A DNA stretch of 64,000 bases. It comes from Streptococcus cuniculi (lineage in GTDB: Bacteria > Bacillota > Bacilli > Lactobacillales > Streptococcaceae). The stretch is from assembly GCF_004570575.1 (NCBI RefSeq), contig NZ_SPPD01000001.1:1-64000 (forward strand), in the 5' to 3' direction. Below the pieces are notes generated by a model. That model saw nothing but the letters and a program-made list of their open reading frames with translations, was not told the origin of the DNA and did no database searches. Positions within the stretch are counted from its first letter, which is position 1. Each line of letters begins with the position of its first letter. A program made the translations under genes and the position numbers. Positions 16,462-25,986 of the stretch are shown here, piece after piece.

Positions 16462-17682
16462 ATGGTGAAAAAGAAAAATAGAAAAAAAGAATTAAAACGA
16501 CAACAAAAGTTGGATATAAAAATAGTGTCCGAACAAGAGGCTGCGCTTCTTGAAAAGGGAGGACCAACTCAGCTCTTTTACGAGGAGAGAATCATTCCCC
16601 ATTTTGACCCCACTAATACAGCTGCCCTTCAGCTTCTGGAAGAAAATGATAGTTTGACCGATGATGACATCGGTATGCTTCCGCTTCAACTTGCTACTGG
16701 GACCTTTGTCTGGAGGCATGATCATTTACTCTATCAAAAGGCAGTGACTACACCAAATGATCACAAGCGAAAGAAGATACTACATCAAGTATTAGCTGAA
16801 AATCCCGATTACTTTTTAGCAGAACTTCATCTCTGGTTGGCAGATTGGGATGTATATAGTCCGAGTTACTTTGTGCACACACAAGCCTTTCAAGCCCATA
16901 CGATTGAGCGTTGGAAAAAGGAGGGCTACGCTGATTGGCATAGCTTTACAGCACGTCCTTATCTCACTGCTTTGGTTTACTTGATGGATTATTATTGTGA
17001 GGCAGGATTTTACTCCAAGGCATTAGAAATTGCGATATTGGTCGACAGTAAGCGACCAGGGCGATTTCCGACAGGCTTTGTTGTTCGTATGCTGGCACTC
17101 TATAACCGTCTAGGGCATTTTGATAAAATTGAACGCTTTTACCAGATGAGAGTGAAGAAATATGGTACAAAAGATGATACTGTTTTAGTACATTTGATGA
17201 TTGCACGTATCTTACAAGGTCGTTGGGAAGAGGCACAAAGGCTATTTGACCAACTGATGATGATCAATCCAGATACACTAACATTCTTTGCAGGAGATCC
17301 CATTGACCATATTGAGAGAATAGAGAATCAAGAAAGCTATTATCACTGCACCTCGGAATCTCTAGCTTCTCATCTGAACCCCCTACTAGTGCTCTTACTC
17401 GACACGCCTCTTGTACTAGAGTTTTTAAAAGAAAGGGCACTGGAGCGACAGGGAGAGGACTTTTGTGAGCATTTGAATCTTGGATTCTGGGGACTGTTCC
17501 AATTGCCGATTTTTAGGGATCTTCGCATGAATGCTGTTCAAATTTTTTACAAAGAAGGCTTCAGAAGTAAGAAAGATTTTGAAGCAAGGACGGAGAAGGA
17601 AGTTCTTGCTCTCAAGGGCATTGGGGCAAAAACAATTGAACAATTAAAGAAGAATGGCATCGTGTTTAAAAGATCCGAATAG
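16462..17682 (+). CDS. TPR-like protein with basic N-terminus and C-terminal HhH
   Basis: The 406-residue protein has three parts. The basic start (MVKKKNRKKELKRQQK) resembles the 15601 protein. A helical-repeat middle (about 95-270) includes TPR-like 'YCEAGFYSKALEIAILVDSKRPG' and 'LQGRWEEAQRLFDQLMMINPD'. The C-terminal 'TEKEVLALKGIGAKTIEQLKKNGIVFK' is clearly homologous to the end of the 15601 protein. It looks like the same DNA- or RNA-contacting frame with a protein-interaction insert. Function is unknown. The gene ends just upstream of the T-box promoter. Confidence 0.72.
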   Translation: MVKKKNRKKELKRQQKLDIKIVSEQEAALLEKGGPTQLFYEERIIPHFDPTNTAALQLLEENDSLTDDDIGMLPLQLATGTFVWRHDHLLYQKAVTTPNDHKRKKILHQVLAENPDYFLAELHLWLADWDVYSPSYFVHTQAFQAHTIERWKKEGYADWHSFTARPYLTALVYLMDYYCEAGFYSKALEIAILVDSKRPGRFPTGFVVRMLALYNRLGHFDKIERFYQMRVKKYGTKDDTVLVHLMIARILQGRWEEAQRLFDQLMMINPDTLTFFAGDPIDHIERIENQESYYHCTSESLASHLNPLLVLLLDTPLVLEFLKERALERQGEDFCEHLNLGFWGLFQLPIFRDLRMNAVQIFYKEGFRSKKDFEARTEKEVLALKGIGAKTIEQLKKNGIVFKRSE

Positions 17683-17683
17683 A

Positions 17684-17712
17684 TTGCAATTTCTTGAAAA
17701 ATCTGCTACAAT
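17684..17712 (+). promoter_or_regulatory. Promoter of the T-box/valS transcript
   Basis: TTGCAA (17684-17689), a 17-bp spacer and TACAAT (17707-17712). The -35 begins 2 nt after the stop of the preceding gene. Confidence 0.7.
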
Positions 17713-17718
17713 AAATCC

Positions 17719-17912
17719 AATCGGAGGAATAATGAGTTTGTCTGTTACAGAAAGCGGTGGCGCTGAGAAATCCGCACAGATGTCAGTATTTGTTGCTGAG
17801 GTTACATAGAATAACTGAATAAAGTGAGAGCGGGCTTGACCCGAATCTGGGTGGTACCGCGGAACAATCATGAAGTGAATTTCGTCCCTGTCGTATGGCA
17901 GGGGCGTTTTTT
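17719..17912 (+). promoter_or_regulatory. T-box riboswitch, probable valine specifier
   Basis: The leader carries the T-box antiterminator motif GGGTGGTACCGCGG (17849-17862). An intrinsic terminator follows: stem CGTCCCTG/CAGGGGCG (17883-17906) and a T run to 17912. GTT followed by A at 17801-17803 is the best specifier candidate, meaning uncharged tRNA-Val would be sensed. This fits valS as the last gene of the transcript, 1.8 kb downstream. The specifier call comes from visual placement, not a fold. Confidence 0.85.
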
Positions 17913-17939
17913 GTACCGTGATGAAAGAAAGCGAGGCAG

Positions 17940-18533
17940 ATGATGATCAATATCCTAGAATCTTATGACGGTAAATCCTTGCCGAATGTAGAGACCGAAC
18001 GCCTGTTATTGCGGCAATGAACAGTTCAAGACGTAGAAGCAATCTTTGCCTATGCCTGCTTGCCTGAGGTTTGTCACCCAGCAGGGTTTCCAGCAGTAGC
18101 TACTCTGGAAGAAGAGCTGGACTATCTGGAACGTCGCTATGTTCAACATCTGGCAGAAGAAAATCTACCGTCTGGCTATGGGATTACTATTAAAGGGAGC
18201 GATCGTATTATCGGATCCTGTGACTTTAATCACCGCCATGCTGATGATGTATTGGAGATCGGTTACCTACTTCATCCAGACTTCTGGGGTCAGGGTTACA
18301 TGCCAGAAGCAGTAGCTGCTTTAATTGAAGTAGGTTTCACCCTTCTACATTTACATAAGATTGAGCTGAAATGTTACAGTAGTAATCAGCAAAGTCAGGC
18401 AGTCGCTCGCAAGCTCGGTTTTACTCTGGAAGCCCGCATTCGGGATCGGAGAGGTATCCAAGGGAACCGCTGTGATGAGCTGGTGTATGGATTGTTGAGA
18501 GAGGAATGGATCGCTAGTAGCACAAGATCATAG
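17940..18533 (+). pseudogene. GNAT acetyltransferase with in-frame stop
   Basis: Reading from ATG 17940 gives 'MMINILESYDGKSLPNVET' then 'ERLLLRQ', a TGA at 18018-18020, then in the same frame 'TVQDVEAIFAYACLPEV...' to 18533. The C-terminal part has the GNAT core ('EIGYLLHPDFWGQGYMPEAVAALIEVGF', 'KLGFTLEARIRDRR') of RimJ/RimL-type N-acetyltransferases. The single nonsense codon lies where Trp or Arg is usual (LLLRxW/R). A TTG at 18060 could restart, but the first strand of the fold would be lost. It is the first gene after the T-box. Confidence 0.8.
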
Positions 18534-18587
18534 AAGCACTATGTGCTTGATTTTGAAAGCGACTATAAAGGAAAGGTGAGATATTGC

Positions 18588-18980
18588 ATGCTCCATCATA
18601 TTGAAATCAATGTTTCGAATCTGGCAAAGAGTCGCCTTTTCTATGACAGGCTCTTTGAGGATTTAGGGTATGAGCGCTATCAGGAGTGGGAAGCAGGCTT
18701 CAGTTATCGCTATAAGAGCACCTATCTGGTCTTTGTCCAGACCGAGGAGGTCTATCAAGAAGCACCCTATCATCGAAAACAGACAGGCCTCAATCACATA
18801 GCCTTTTGCCTACCGACAAAAGCGCAGGTCGATGCCTTGCGTGAACGCTTGCGGGCAGACGGTGTGCCTTTGCTGTATGACGGATCCTACCCATACGCTG
18901 GAGGAGCTAACCATTATGCTGTCTTTTTTGAAGATCCAGATAGGATTAAGATTGAGGTTGTTTGGGAGGATCTGGGATGA
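18588..18980 (+). CDS. VOC (glyoxalase-type) family protein
   Basis: The 130-residue protein consists of two beta-alpha-beta-beta-beta halves. The first opens 'MLHHIEINVSNLAKSRLFYDRLFEDLGY'. Candidate metal ligands are the His in HHIEI, the His in 'GLNHIAF' and the Glu in 'IKIEVVWE'. It may be a lyase, an isomerase or a fosfomycin/bleomycin-type resistance fold; the substrate is unknown. GGAAAGGTGAG precedes the ATG at 18588. It overlaps the next gene (ATGA), so it is translationally coupled. It is the only intact gene between the T-box and valS. Confidence 0.82.
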   Translation: MLHHIEINVSNLAKSRLFYDRLFEDLGYERYQEWEAGFSYRYKSTYLVFVQTEEVYQEAPYHRKQTGLNHIAFCLPTKAQVDALRERLRADGVPLLYDGSYPYAGGANHYAVFFEDPDRIKIEVVWEDLG

Positions 18981-19541
18981 ATATAGTCATTATTGGGGCG
19001 CAGGCTTCAGGGAAGATGACGATTGGTCAAGAAATTGAGAAAAGAAGGGATATGACCTTGTTTCATAACCATGATAGCATTGATTTTGTGCTACGTTTTA
19101 TGGAATGGGGAGATAGAGCAACCGACTTGATTCGAAAGATTCGGATGGATTTTTTTTGAAGCCTTTGCTAAAAGTGGGAAATCCCTTAATTTTACCGTGG
19201 TCATTGACTTTAATGATAGAAATGATCTCGATTTTTTAAGAGATATTCAGGATGTGTTTCATACCTTTGGGAGGGAAGTCCTATTTGTGGAGTTGGAGAC
19301 AGATGTAGAGGAACGTCTTAGACGCAATCGGACAGAACATCGGATGAACTGCAAGCCCATTAAACGGAATGTGGACTGGTCTGAAAATGATATTCTGTCT
19401 ACTATGGCGACGGCACAATTTAATCTTGAACAAGCGCCTGACTTTCTCAAACGCTATTACCAATTGAATAATACAACACTTTCGGCTCAGGAAGCACCCC
19501 AGCTGATTTTGCAAAAAGTAGAGGAGCTGGAAGTGGAGTAG
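18977..19541 (+). pseudogene. P-loop kinase, frameshifted at a T8 tract
   Basis: The start 'MNIVIIGAQASGKMTIGQEIEKRR' has a Walker A-like GAQASGKMT. The frame stops at 19159 because of a run of eight T residues (19150-19157). With seven T the protein would continue FFEAFAKSGKSLIFTVVIDF and on to 19541, about 188 residues of a shikimate-kinase/AAA-type P-loop protein. The second part is otherwise intact. This may be a fixed mutation, polymerase slippage, or an assembly error in a homopolymer. Confidence 0.82.
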
Positions 19542-19705
19542 TGGGAGAACAGGTATATCTTTAGCTTGAATGATGCTTATGTTTTGGTGTAAGAAAAATG
19601 TAGAAAATAGTAAAGAGATTATCACATTCTGTATAACTATTTAAAAAGATATACCCTAAGAATTATGACAAAATAAATAATGATATAAATATAAGGAGAA
19701 AATAA

Positions 19706-22369
19706 ATGTCAAAAGAATTATCACCAAAATACAATCCAGCTGAGGTTGAGGCTGGTCGCTATGCTAAATGGCTGGAAGCCGATGTTTTCAAACCGTCTGG
19801 AAATCCAGATGCCAAGCCGTACTCGATTGTGATTCCACCGCCAAATGTAACGGGGAAACTCCACCTTGGACACGCTTGGGACACGACCTTGCAGGATATT
19901 ATTATCCGCCAAAAACGCATGCAGGGCTTTGACACCCTGTGGCTTCCAGGTATGGACCATGCAGGGATTGCTACCCAGGCTAAGGTTGAGGAGCGTTTGC
20001 GTGGTGAGGGCATTACCCGTTACGACCTCGGTCGTGATAAATTCCTAGAAAAGGTCTGGGAGTGGAAGGACGAGTATGCTGCTACCATTAGGGAACAGTG
20101 GGGCAAGATGGGTTTGTCGCTCGACTACTCACGCGACCGTTTCACCCTTGATGAGGGACTGTCAAAGGCTGTTCGTAAGGTCTTCGTTGATTTGTATAAA
20201 AAAGGTTGGATCTATCGTGGTGAGTTTATCATCAACTGGGATCCAGCAGCCCGCACAGCACTTTCGGATATTGAAGTTATCCATAAGGAAATCAATGGTT
20301 TTGAACATTATTTCAAATATATGTTTGATGACAATAGCGGAAATTATTTGACTATCATGACCACCCGTCCCGAAACCATGTTCGGAGATGGAGCTATTGC
20401 AGTGCACCCAGATGATGAGCGCTATACTGACCTGATTGGGAAGTATGTGATCGTACCCTTGACAGGTTACCGGATTCCGATTATTGCAGATGAATATGTG
20501 GATATGGAGAAAGGGTCGGGCTGTGTGAAGATTACTCCTGCCCATGACCCCAACGATTTTGAAGTTGGTTTGCGTCACAATATCAAGCAAGATATTATTA
20601 TGAATTTGGATGGAACCATGGCATCCACCCACCGCGTACCTGAGAAATACCAAGGATTAGATCGTTACGAGGCAAGAAAGTTGTTTATCGAGGATGCAGA
20701 GGAAGCAGGGCTGTTAGAGAAGCTAGTTCCCATTGTGCACCCAGTTGGTCACTCCGAGCGAACAGGCGTTGTCGTAGAGCCACGCTTGTCAACCCAATGG
20801 TTTGTCAAGATGGATCAATTGGCAAAGAATGCTATTGCTAATCAAAGTACAGATGATGCAGTCAAATTCTATCCACCACGCTTTAATGATGCCTTCCTCC
20901 AATGGATGGAAAACGTCCATGACTGGGTGATTTCGCGCCAGCTTTGGTGGGGACACCAGATTCCTGCTTGGTACAATGAAGCGGGTGAAATCTATGTCGG
21001 TGAAGAAGCTCCAGTAGGTGACGGTTGGACACAGGATGAAGATGTTCTAGACACTTGGTTCAGCTCTGCCCTTTGGCCATTTTCAACCATGGGTTGGCCC
21101 GATGAGGATAGCGCAGACTTCAAACGCTATTTCCCAACTTCAACCCTCGTCACAGGTTATGACATTATCCCATTCTGGGTGTCACGGATGATTTTCCAAG
21201 GGCTGGAGTTTACAGGCAAAGCACCATTTAGAAATGCGCTGATTCATGGTCTGATCCGTGATGAGCAAGGGCGTAAAATGTCCAAATCTCTCGGCAATGG
21301 GATTGACCCAATGGACGTCATTGACAAATATGGAACAGACAGTCTCCGTTGGTTCCTATCAAATGGTTCAGCACCGGGGCAGGATGTCCGCTTTAGCTAC
21401 GAGAAGATGGATGCCAGCTGGAATTTCATCAATAAAATCTGGAATATTTCCCGCTACATTCTCATGAACAATGAAGACTTGAGCCTTGAAGTCGCGCGTG
21501 AAAATGTTGTAAAAGTGGCGAATAGTCAGGCAGGAAATGTGACAGATCGCTGGATTCTCCACAACCTCAACGAAACCATTGCCAAAGTGACGGAGAACTT
21601 TGATAAGTTTGAATTCGGTGTAGCGGGGCATATCCTTTATAACTTTATCTGGGATGAATTTGCCGACTGGTATGTGGAATTGACCAAGGAAGTGCTCTAT
21701 AGTGATAATGAGCAAGACAAAGTCGTGACCCGCTCCGTGCTCCTCTATACTTTGGATCAGATCTTGCGCCTACTTCATCCAATCATGCCTTTTGTGACCG
21801 AGGAAATCTTTGGGTACATCTCAGAAGACAGCATTGTAACCGCAAGCTATCCAGTGGTGCGTCCCGACTTTGAAAATGAACCAGCAGCCAATGGAGTGGA
21901 AGCGCTGAAAGATGTCATTCGTGCAGTACGGAATGCTCGCAGTGAGGTCAATGTTGCCCCAAGCAAGCCTATCACAATCCTTATTAAGCCGACAGATAGT
22001 CAGTTAGAGGAGTTCTTCAAGGCCAATGTCAACTACCTCAAGCGCTTTACTAATCCGGAACACTTGGAAATTGACAGTAGCCTAACCGCACCAGAGCTCG
22101 CCATGTCAAGCGTCATCACAGGTGCTGAAATCTACCTACCGCTTGCAGACCTACTCAATGTGGAAGAAGAAATCGCCCGTCTTGAAAAAGAACTTGCCAA
22201 GTGGCAGAAAGAACTCGATATGGTTGCCAAGAAACTCACCAACGAGAAATTCATCGCCAACGCTAAACCAGAAATCGTCGAAAAAGAACGACAAAAACAA
22301 GCCGACTACCAGACCAAGTACGACACCACAAAAGACCGCATCGCGGAGATGGAGAAGTTGGTGGGATAG
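19706..22369 (+). CDS. valS: Valyl-tRNA synthetase
   Basis: ValS charges tRNA-Val with valine. The 887-residue protein has the class I HIGH motif as HLGH near residue 50 ('[11 protein letters not shown]') and KMSKS near 523. It also has a CP1 editing domain ('[19 protein letters not shown]'), an anticodon-binding domain and a C-terminal coiled coil ('[22 protein letters not shown]'). AAGGAGA precedes the ATG. The T-box leader lies 1.8 kb upstream past three passenger genes, so regulation by uncharged tRNA-Val probably acts on the long transcript. Confidence 0.97.
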   Translation: MSKELSPKYNPAEVEAGRYAKWLEADVFKPSGNPDAKPYSIVIPPPNVTGKLHLGHAWDTTLQDIIIRQKRMQGFDTLWLPGMDHAGIATQAKVEERLRGEGITRYDLGRDKFLEKVWEWKDEYAATIREQWGKMGLSLDYSRDRFTLDEGLSKAVRKVFVDLYKKGWIYRGEFIINWDPAARTALSDIEVIHKEINGFEHYFKYMFDDNSGNYLTIMTTRPETMFGDGAIAVHPDDERYTDLIGKYVIVPLTGYRIPIIADEYVDMEKGSGCVKITPAHDPNDFEVGLRHNIKQDIIMNLDGTMASTHRVPEKYQGLDRYEARKLFIEDAEEAGLLEKLVPIVHPVGHSERTGVVVEPRLSTQWFVKMDQLAKNAIANQSTDDAVKFYPPRFNDAFLQWMENVHDWVISRQLWWGHQIPAWYNEAGEIYVGEEAPVGDGWTQDEDVLDTWFSSALWPFSTMGWPDEDSADFKRYFPTSTLVTGYDIIPFWVSRMIFQGLEFTGKAPFRNALIHGLIRDEQGRKMSKSLGNGIDPMDVIDKYGTDSLRWFLSNGSAPGQDVRFSYEKMDASWNFINKIWNISRYILMNNEDLSLEVARENVVKVANSQAGNVTDRWILHNLNETIAKVTENFDKFEFGVAGHILYNFIWDEFADWYVELTKEVLYSDNEQDKVVTRSVLLYTLDQILRLLHPIMPFVTEEIFGYISEDSIVTASYPVVRPDFENEPAANGVEALKDVIRAVRNARSEVNVAPSKPITILIKPTDSQLEEFFKANVNYLKRFTNPEHLEIDSSLTAPELAMSSVITGAEIYLPLADLLNVEEEIARLEKELAKWQKELDMVAKKLTNEKFIANAKPEIVEKERQKQADYQTKYDTTKDRIAEMEKLVG

Positions 22370-22379
22370 TTAATAATTT

Positions 22380-22406
22380 ACCCAGCCTTAGGATGAAAGG
22401 CTGGGT
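22380..22406 (+). terminator. Hairpin after valS
   Basis: A 10-bp stem, ACCCAGCCTT/AAGGCTGGGT, with a 7-nt loop. The following T run is short, so termination may be partial. Confidence 0.6.
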
Positions 22407-22437
22407 TATGTAAAGCTAATTTTTAAAGGATAAGAAA

Positions 22438-24387
22438 ATGGTAAACGAGAAAAAAACGGATCAGTGGGTTCGAAAAGAGATAGAGCAACTGGTCGGTGAA
22501 AATTATACCGAGCAGACTTCAAATATTAAAGAAGTAAAGAATGCTTTAAAAAACGCCTCGAAACAGGGTGGAAGAGGTGTAGGCAAACCTGAATTTGTCT
22601 TCTTACTAAATCAAACGTTGGTTGTGATTGAAGATAAACCCTCAACAAGTGAGTTGGTCAAGTACAATGAGACGGGAGAGTTAGATTTAACAGTTCCTTT
22701 GGCAACTGCTAAATATGCTGTGAATGGTGCTGTTCATTATGCAAAGCATATTACAGAGAAAGCGTTAGGCTATCAAGAAGTACTTGCTATTGGAGCTACT
22801 GGTAGTAATGAACAAAGGGAAGTTGAAGCTTGGTTTGTTGAATTTAATATAGAGAAAAAAGAGCATGGTATTAAAAAAATAGGAACAATTATCAATTGGT
22901 CTGACTTATCACCAGAGCATTTTGATGAATGGTATGCGAAACATGTTTTGGGAATTGATAAAGAAAGTTTAGCTGAGGTTGAGTTAAAATCTTTTGCAGC
23001 CGAGATGCATGAGGATTTACGGAATTATGCTAACTTAGAGGGAGAAAACAAGGCTACAGTTGTTTCTGCCATACTATTAGCACTGTTTGATGATCCAAGT
23101 ATCGCAGAACGATTAAACGGGCGTAAAGATGGAGTGACTATTTTTCGTGCGGTGAAAGACTATATGGATGAGCATGCTATTTCGCCGAATTTTAAGAAAA
23201 AAATCGTTTTAGATAAATTTAGATTTCTTGAAAACAATGTTGCTCTCAATGCTAAATCAGAACGTTTAGGAGGTAAAACGCCAGTCAAGTATTTTACTGA
23301 AAAATTAACAACTATCCACCATCATTTTCAGTCGAATACGAATTTTGATATTTTAGGGAATTTCTACGGTGAATTTACAAAGTATGGTGGTTCAGACGGG
23401 AATAGTTTAGGCATCGTTTTAACTCCTCGTCATATTACTAGCCTAATGGCAGATTTAATTGATGTGCAAGCAACGGATTATGTCTTAGATCCAACGGCTG
23501 GTAGCGGAGCGTTCTTGATTGCTGCCATGAATCGTATGATAAAAGGACAAAATGATGATGCAGTCCAAAAGATAAAACAAGAACAACTGCATGGGATTGA
23601 AATGCAGGAGAAGATGTATACCGTTGCTACAACAAATATGATTCTAAGAGGAGATGGGAAAGCTAATCTTTTATTAGCAGATGTCTTTACTAAATCTGCT
23701 AAAGATTTAAAAGTGAAGGAAGAGCCAATAGGGATTACTAAAGTCCTAATGAATCCGCCTTACAGTCAAGGTTCCAAAGCAAATAAAGAGCTATATGAAA
23801 TCAATTTTATACGCCACAGTTTATCAATGATGGAAAAAGGGGGATTACTAGCAGCCTTAGTACCACAGTCTACGATGACTGGCAAAACAACTGATGAAAA
23901 AAATTTCAAAAAAGCTATTTTGGAAAAGCATAGCTTAGAGACAGTTATCACCTTGAATCCACAAACGTTTGCTGGACAGCGGGCGGGTGTCCAGCCAGTG
24001 ATTGCCATTTTTAAGGCGGGGATTCCTCATCATCCAGATAGCTCTGTAAAGTTTATTGATTTCAGGGATGATGGTTATGTGTTACAAAAACATGTGGGGC
24101 TTGTTGCAGATAAAACTGCCAGACAAAAACGCGATAATCTATTAAAGGTTGTTCTACATAAGGCTAGACAGATTGATAATGAACCTATTCGGACCAAGTA
24201 TATGGTGGAGTCCCCTGTGACCTATGAAGATGAGTGGTTACATTCCTTTTTCTATTTTAATGATGAAATTCCTACGGAAGAGGACTTTGCAAAGACCATT
24301 GCAGATTATCTAACTTTTGAAGTGAATATGATTACTCATGGACGAGGCTACCTTTTTGGTTTAGAGGAGGTTGATGAGGATGAGTGA
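22438..24387 (+). CDS. BcgI-like restriction-modification subunit (nuclease + N6-adenine MTase)
   Basis: The 649-residue protein combines two activities. The N-terminal region (about 1-160) is an HsdR_N-like PD-(D/E)xK nuclease, with candidate residues in 'GKPEFVFLL...LVVIEDKPS'. From about 280 it is an N6-adenine methyltransferase with SAM motif 'LDPTAGSGAFLIAAMNRM' and catalytic NPPY (in 'KVLMNPPYSQGSKANKEL'). This architecture and size match BcgI A subunits of Type IIB systems, which cut on both sides of the site. The specificity gene overlaps its end by 8 nt, as in bcgIAB. The DNA is more A+T rich than its flanks, consistent with transfer. A conventional Type I M-subunit label would miss the nuclease part. 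Confidence 0.8.
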   Translation: MVNEKKTDQWVRKEIEQLVGENYTEQTSNIKEVKNALKNASKQGGRGVGKPEFVFLLNQTLVVIEDKPSTSELVKYNETGELDLTVPLATAKYAVNGAVHYAKHITEKALGYQEVLAIGATGSNEQREVEAWFVEFNIEKKEHGIKKIGTIINWSDLSPEHFDEWYAKHVLGIDKESLAEVELKSFAAEMHEDLRNYANLEGENKATVVSAILLALFDDPSIAERLNGRKDGVTIFRAVKDYMDEHAISPNFKKKIVLDKFRFLENNVALNAKSERLGGKTPVKYFTEKLTTIHHHFQSNTNFDILGNFYGEFTKYGGSDGNSLGIVLTPRHITSLMADLIDVQATDYVLDPTAGSGAFLIAAMNRMIKGQNDDAVQKIKQEQLHGIEMQEKMYTVATTNMILRGDGKANLLLADVFTKSAKDLKVKEEPIGITKVLMNPPYSQGSKANKELYEINFIRHSLSMMEKGGLLAALVPQSTMTGKTTDEKNFKKAILEKHSLETVITLNPQTFAGQRAGVQPVIAIFKAGIPHHPDSSVKFIDFRDDGYVLQKHVGLVADKTARQKRDNLLKVVLHKARQIDNEPIRTKYMVESPVTYEDEWLHSFFYFNDEIPTEEDFAKTIADYLTFEVNMITHGRGYLFGLEEVDEDE

Positions 24388-25444
24388 ATTAAGGTTGACA
24401 GATGTGGAGTGGGAAGAATTTTTAATAGGTGGGGATGAAGGGATTTTTTCTGTTGAAGGGACAATAACAACTCCCCCGTCAAAACTTATAAAAAACGGTC
24501 CTACTCCTCGGGTAACTTGTGCTTCAACGAATAATGCTATAGATGATTTTTATCAGAATTTACCTACAGAGAAAGGTGGGGTGCTAGTTGTTGATAGCGC
24601 TACAGAGGGATTTGTATCTTATCAGAGTTCGGATTTTATAGCAACTGATCATGTTGAGAAAATAGCATTAAAATCAGGTGAAAAAATATCTAGGAATATC
24701 GGAATTTTTCTAAAAACAGCTATTAATATATCAGTAAATCAAAAATATAACTATGGATATAAATTCAATCAAACGAGAATTAAGAGACAAAAAATTAAGC
24801 TTCCCATTGATTCTTTAGGTCAACCTAACTGGCAATTTATGGAAGACTATATCAAGCAAGAACAGAAAAAACAAGTTCTCCAATTACAAAAATACTATGA
24901 AAGCAAGTTTTATCAGTTAGCGGGTGATTTGGTCGGTTTAGAAGAGGTAGAATGGAAAGAGTTTCGTTTTACAGATATTTTTACCACAGTACAACGAGGG
25001 AAACGTCTAGCGAAACATCAACATGTAGCAGGGGAGAAGCCGTATGTCTCTTCTACTGCTATGAATAATGGTGTTGACGGATTTATTGGAAATAATGAAA
25101 AAGTCAGAGAATTTGAGAATTGTTTGACAGTAGCCAATAGTGGAAGTGTCGGAGCTAGTTTTTATCATCGTTATAAATTCATAGCTAGCGATCATGTTAC
25201 AGCGTTGAAAAATGAGCAATTTTGTAAAGAAGTCTATTTGTTTTTATCAACGATGATAAAGCGATTAGAGCAAAAGTATTCTTTTAATCGTGAAATAAAT
25301 GACAATCGAATTAGCCGAGAGAAACTATTGCTTCCTACAGATAAGAATGGTCAGCCTAATTGGCAATATATGTCTGACTTTGTGAAAAAAATGGAACTTG
25401 ATAAGATAGAAAAAATACTCTCTAATATATATATATATATATAG
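24380..25444 (+). CDS. Restriction-modification specificity (S) subunit, two recognition domains
   Basis: The 354-residue protein has two tandem target-recognition half-units. The first starts 'LTDVEWEEFLIGG' and ends 'RIKRQKIKLPIDSLGQPNWQFMEDYIK'. The second starts 'EEVEWKEFRFTDIF' and ends 'NRISREKLLLPTDKNGQPNWQYMSDFVK'. That is one domain per half-site of a bipartite sequence, as in BcgI B (about 341 residues). ATG 24380 lies 9 nt after GAGGAGG. The frame ends in an (AT)9 tract encoding NIYIYI-stop; a third recognition domain follows in another frame. Confidence 0.8.
   Translation: MSELRLTDVEWEEFLIGGDEGIFSVEGTITTPPSKLIKNGPTPRVTCASTNNAIDDFYQNLPTEKGGVLVVDSATEGFVSYQSSDFIATDHVEKIALKSGEKISRNIGIFLKTAINISVNQKYNYGYKFNQTRIKRQKIKLPIDSLGQPNWQFMEDYIKQEQKKQVLQLQKYYESKFYQLAGDLVGLEEVEWKEFRFTDIFTTVQRGKRLAKHQHVAGEKPYVSSTAMNNGVDGFIGNNEKVREFENCLTVANSGSVGASFYHRYKFIASDHVTALKNEQFCKEVYLFLSTMIKRLEQKYSFNREINDNRISREKLLLPTDKNGQPNWQYMSDFVKKMELDKIEKILSNIYIYI
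25425..25443 (+). repeat. (AT)9 simple-sequence tract at the end of the S gene
   Basis: Nine AT units plus one A immediately precede the stop TAG at 25442-25444. Gain of one unit or loss of two would move translation into the frame that is open from 25410 to 25985. That would fuse the S protein to the third recognition domain. Confidence 0.9.
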
Positions 25445-25457
25445 AAAAATAAGGGAT

Positions 25458-25985
25458 TTGAGCAATTTACAAGTGAAGAAGCGTGGCTGGAAGTCCTATA
25501 GACTTGAACAAGTTTGTGAAATTTTATCAGGTGTCCGTCTTACAAAGGCGGAGCAAATAGATGGGGATAGACCCTTTATTGGAGCAACAGAGTCTAACAA
25601 TGGTATAACAGATTTCATTGCTAATAGTAATCGTAGTTTAGATAATAATGTGCTAGGCGTTAATTATAACGGCAGTGTTGTGGAGAATTTTTATCATCCA
25701 TATTTAGCTATTTTTTCTGATGATGTGAAACGTTTGAAATGGCGTAATAAGGACGGTCAGAATAGGTACTGTTACCTTTTTTTGAAGCAAATGTTACTGA
25801 TGCAAAAGGAAAAATATGCCTATGGTTATAAGTTTAATGGCGAACGAATGAAGAAACAAAATATCATGCTCCCCATAAGCCATCATCAAGGGATTGATTA
25901 TCTATTTATGGGGAACTATATGAAATTACAAGAGTTTATCAAGATTTATCATATTTTAAATAAATTAGCATTTAAAGGGGATTAG
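25458..25985 (+). CDS. Additional specificity recognition domain (possible switched S segment)
   Basis: The 175 residues form one recognition unit like those of the preceding S protein: 'GWKSYRLEQVCEILSGVRLTKAEQIDGDRPFIGATESNNGITDFI' through 'YGYKFNGERMKKQNIMLPISHHQGIDYLFMGNYMK'. The frame is open without interruption from 25410 and runs through the AT tract. The best independent start is a TTG at 25458 with a poor ribosome-binding site (AAGGGA at 25451-25456). It is therefore either translated separately by coupling or only when the AT tract changes length. It could also be the relic of a second S gene. Confidence 0.7.
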   Translation: MSNLQVKKRGWKSYRLEQVCEILSGVRLTKAEQIDGDRPFIGATESNNGITDFIANSNRSLDNNVLGVNYNGSVVENFYHPYLAIFSDDVKRLKWRNKDGQNRYCYLFLKQMLLMQKEKYAYGYKFNGERMKKQNIMLPISHHQGIDYLFMGNYMKLQEFIKIYHILNKLAFKGD

Positions 25986-25986
25986 T

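Noticed and set aside
20162..20653. 163-residue frame antisense to valS
   Set aside because: It lies wholly within the intact, well-conserved valS gene on the other strand and has no ribosome-binding site or homology.
22438..25985. Ordinary Type I restriction system
   Set aside because: There is no separate HsdR helicase gene; the nuclease-like domain is fused to the methyltransferase and the S gene follows, as in BcgI-type enzymes.
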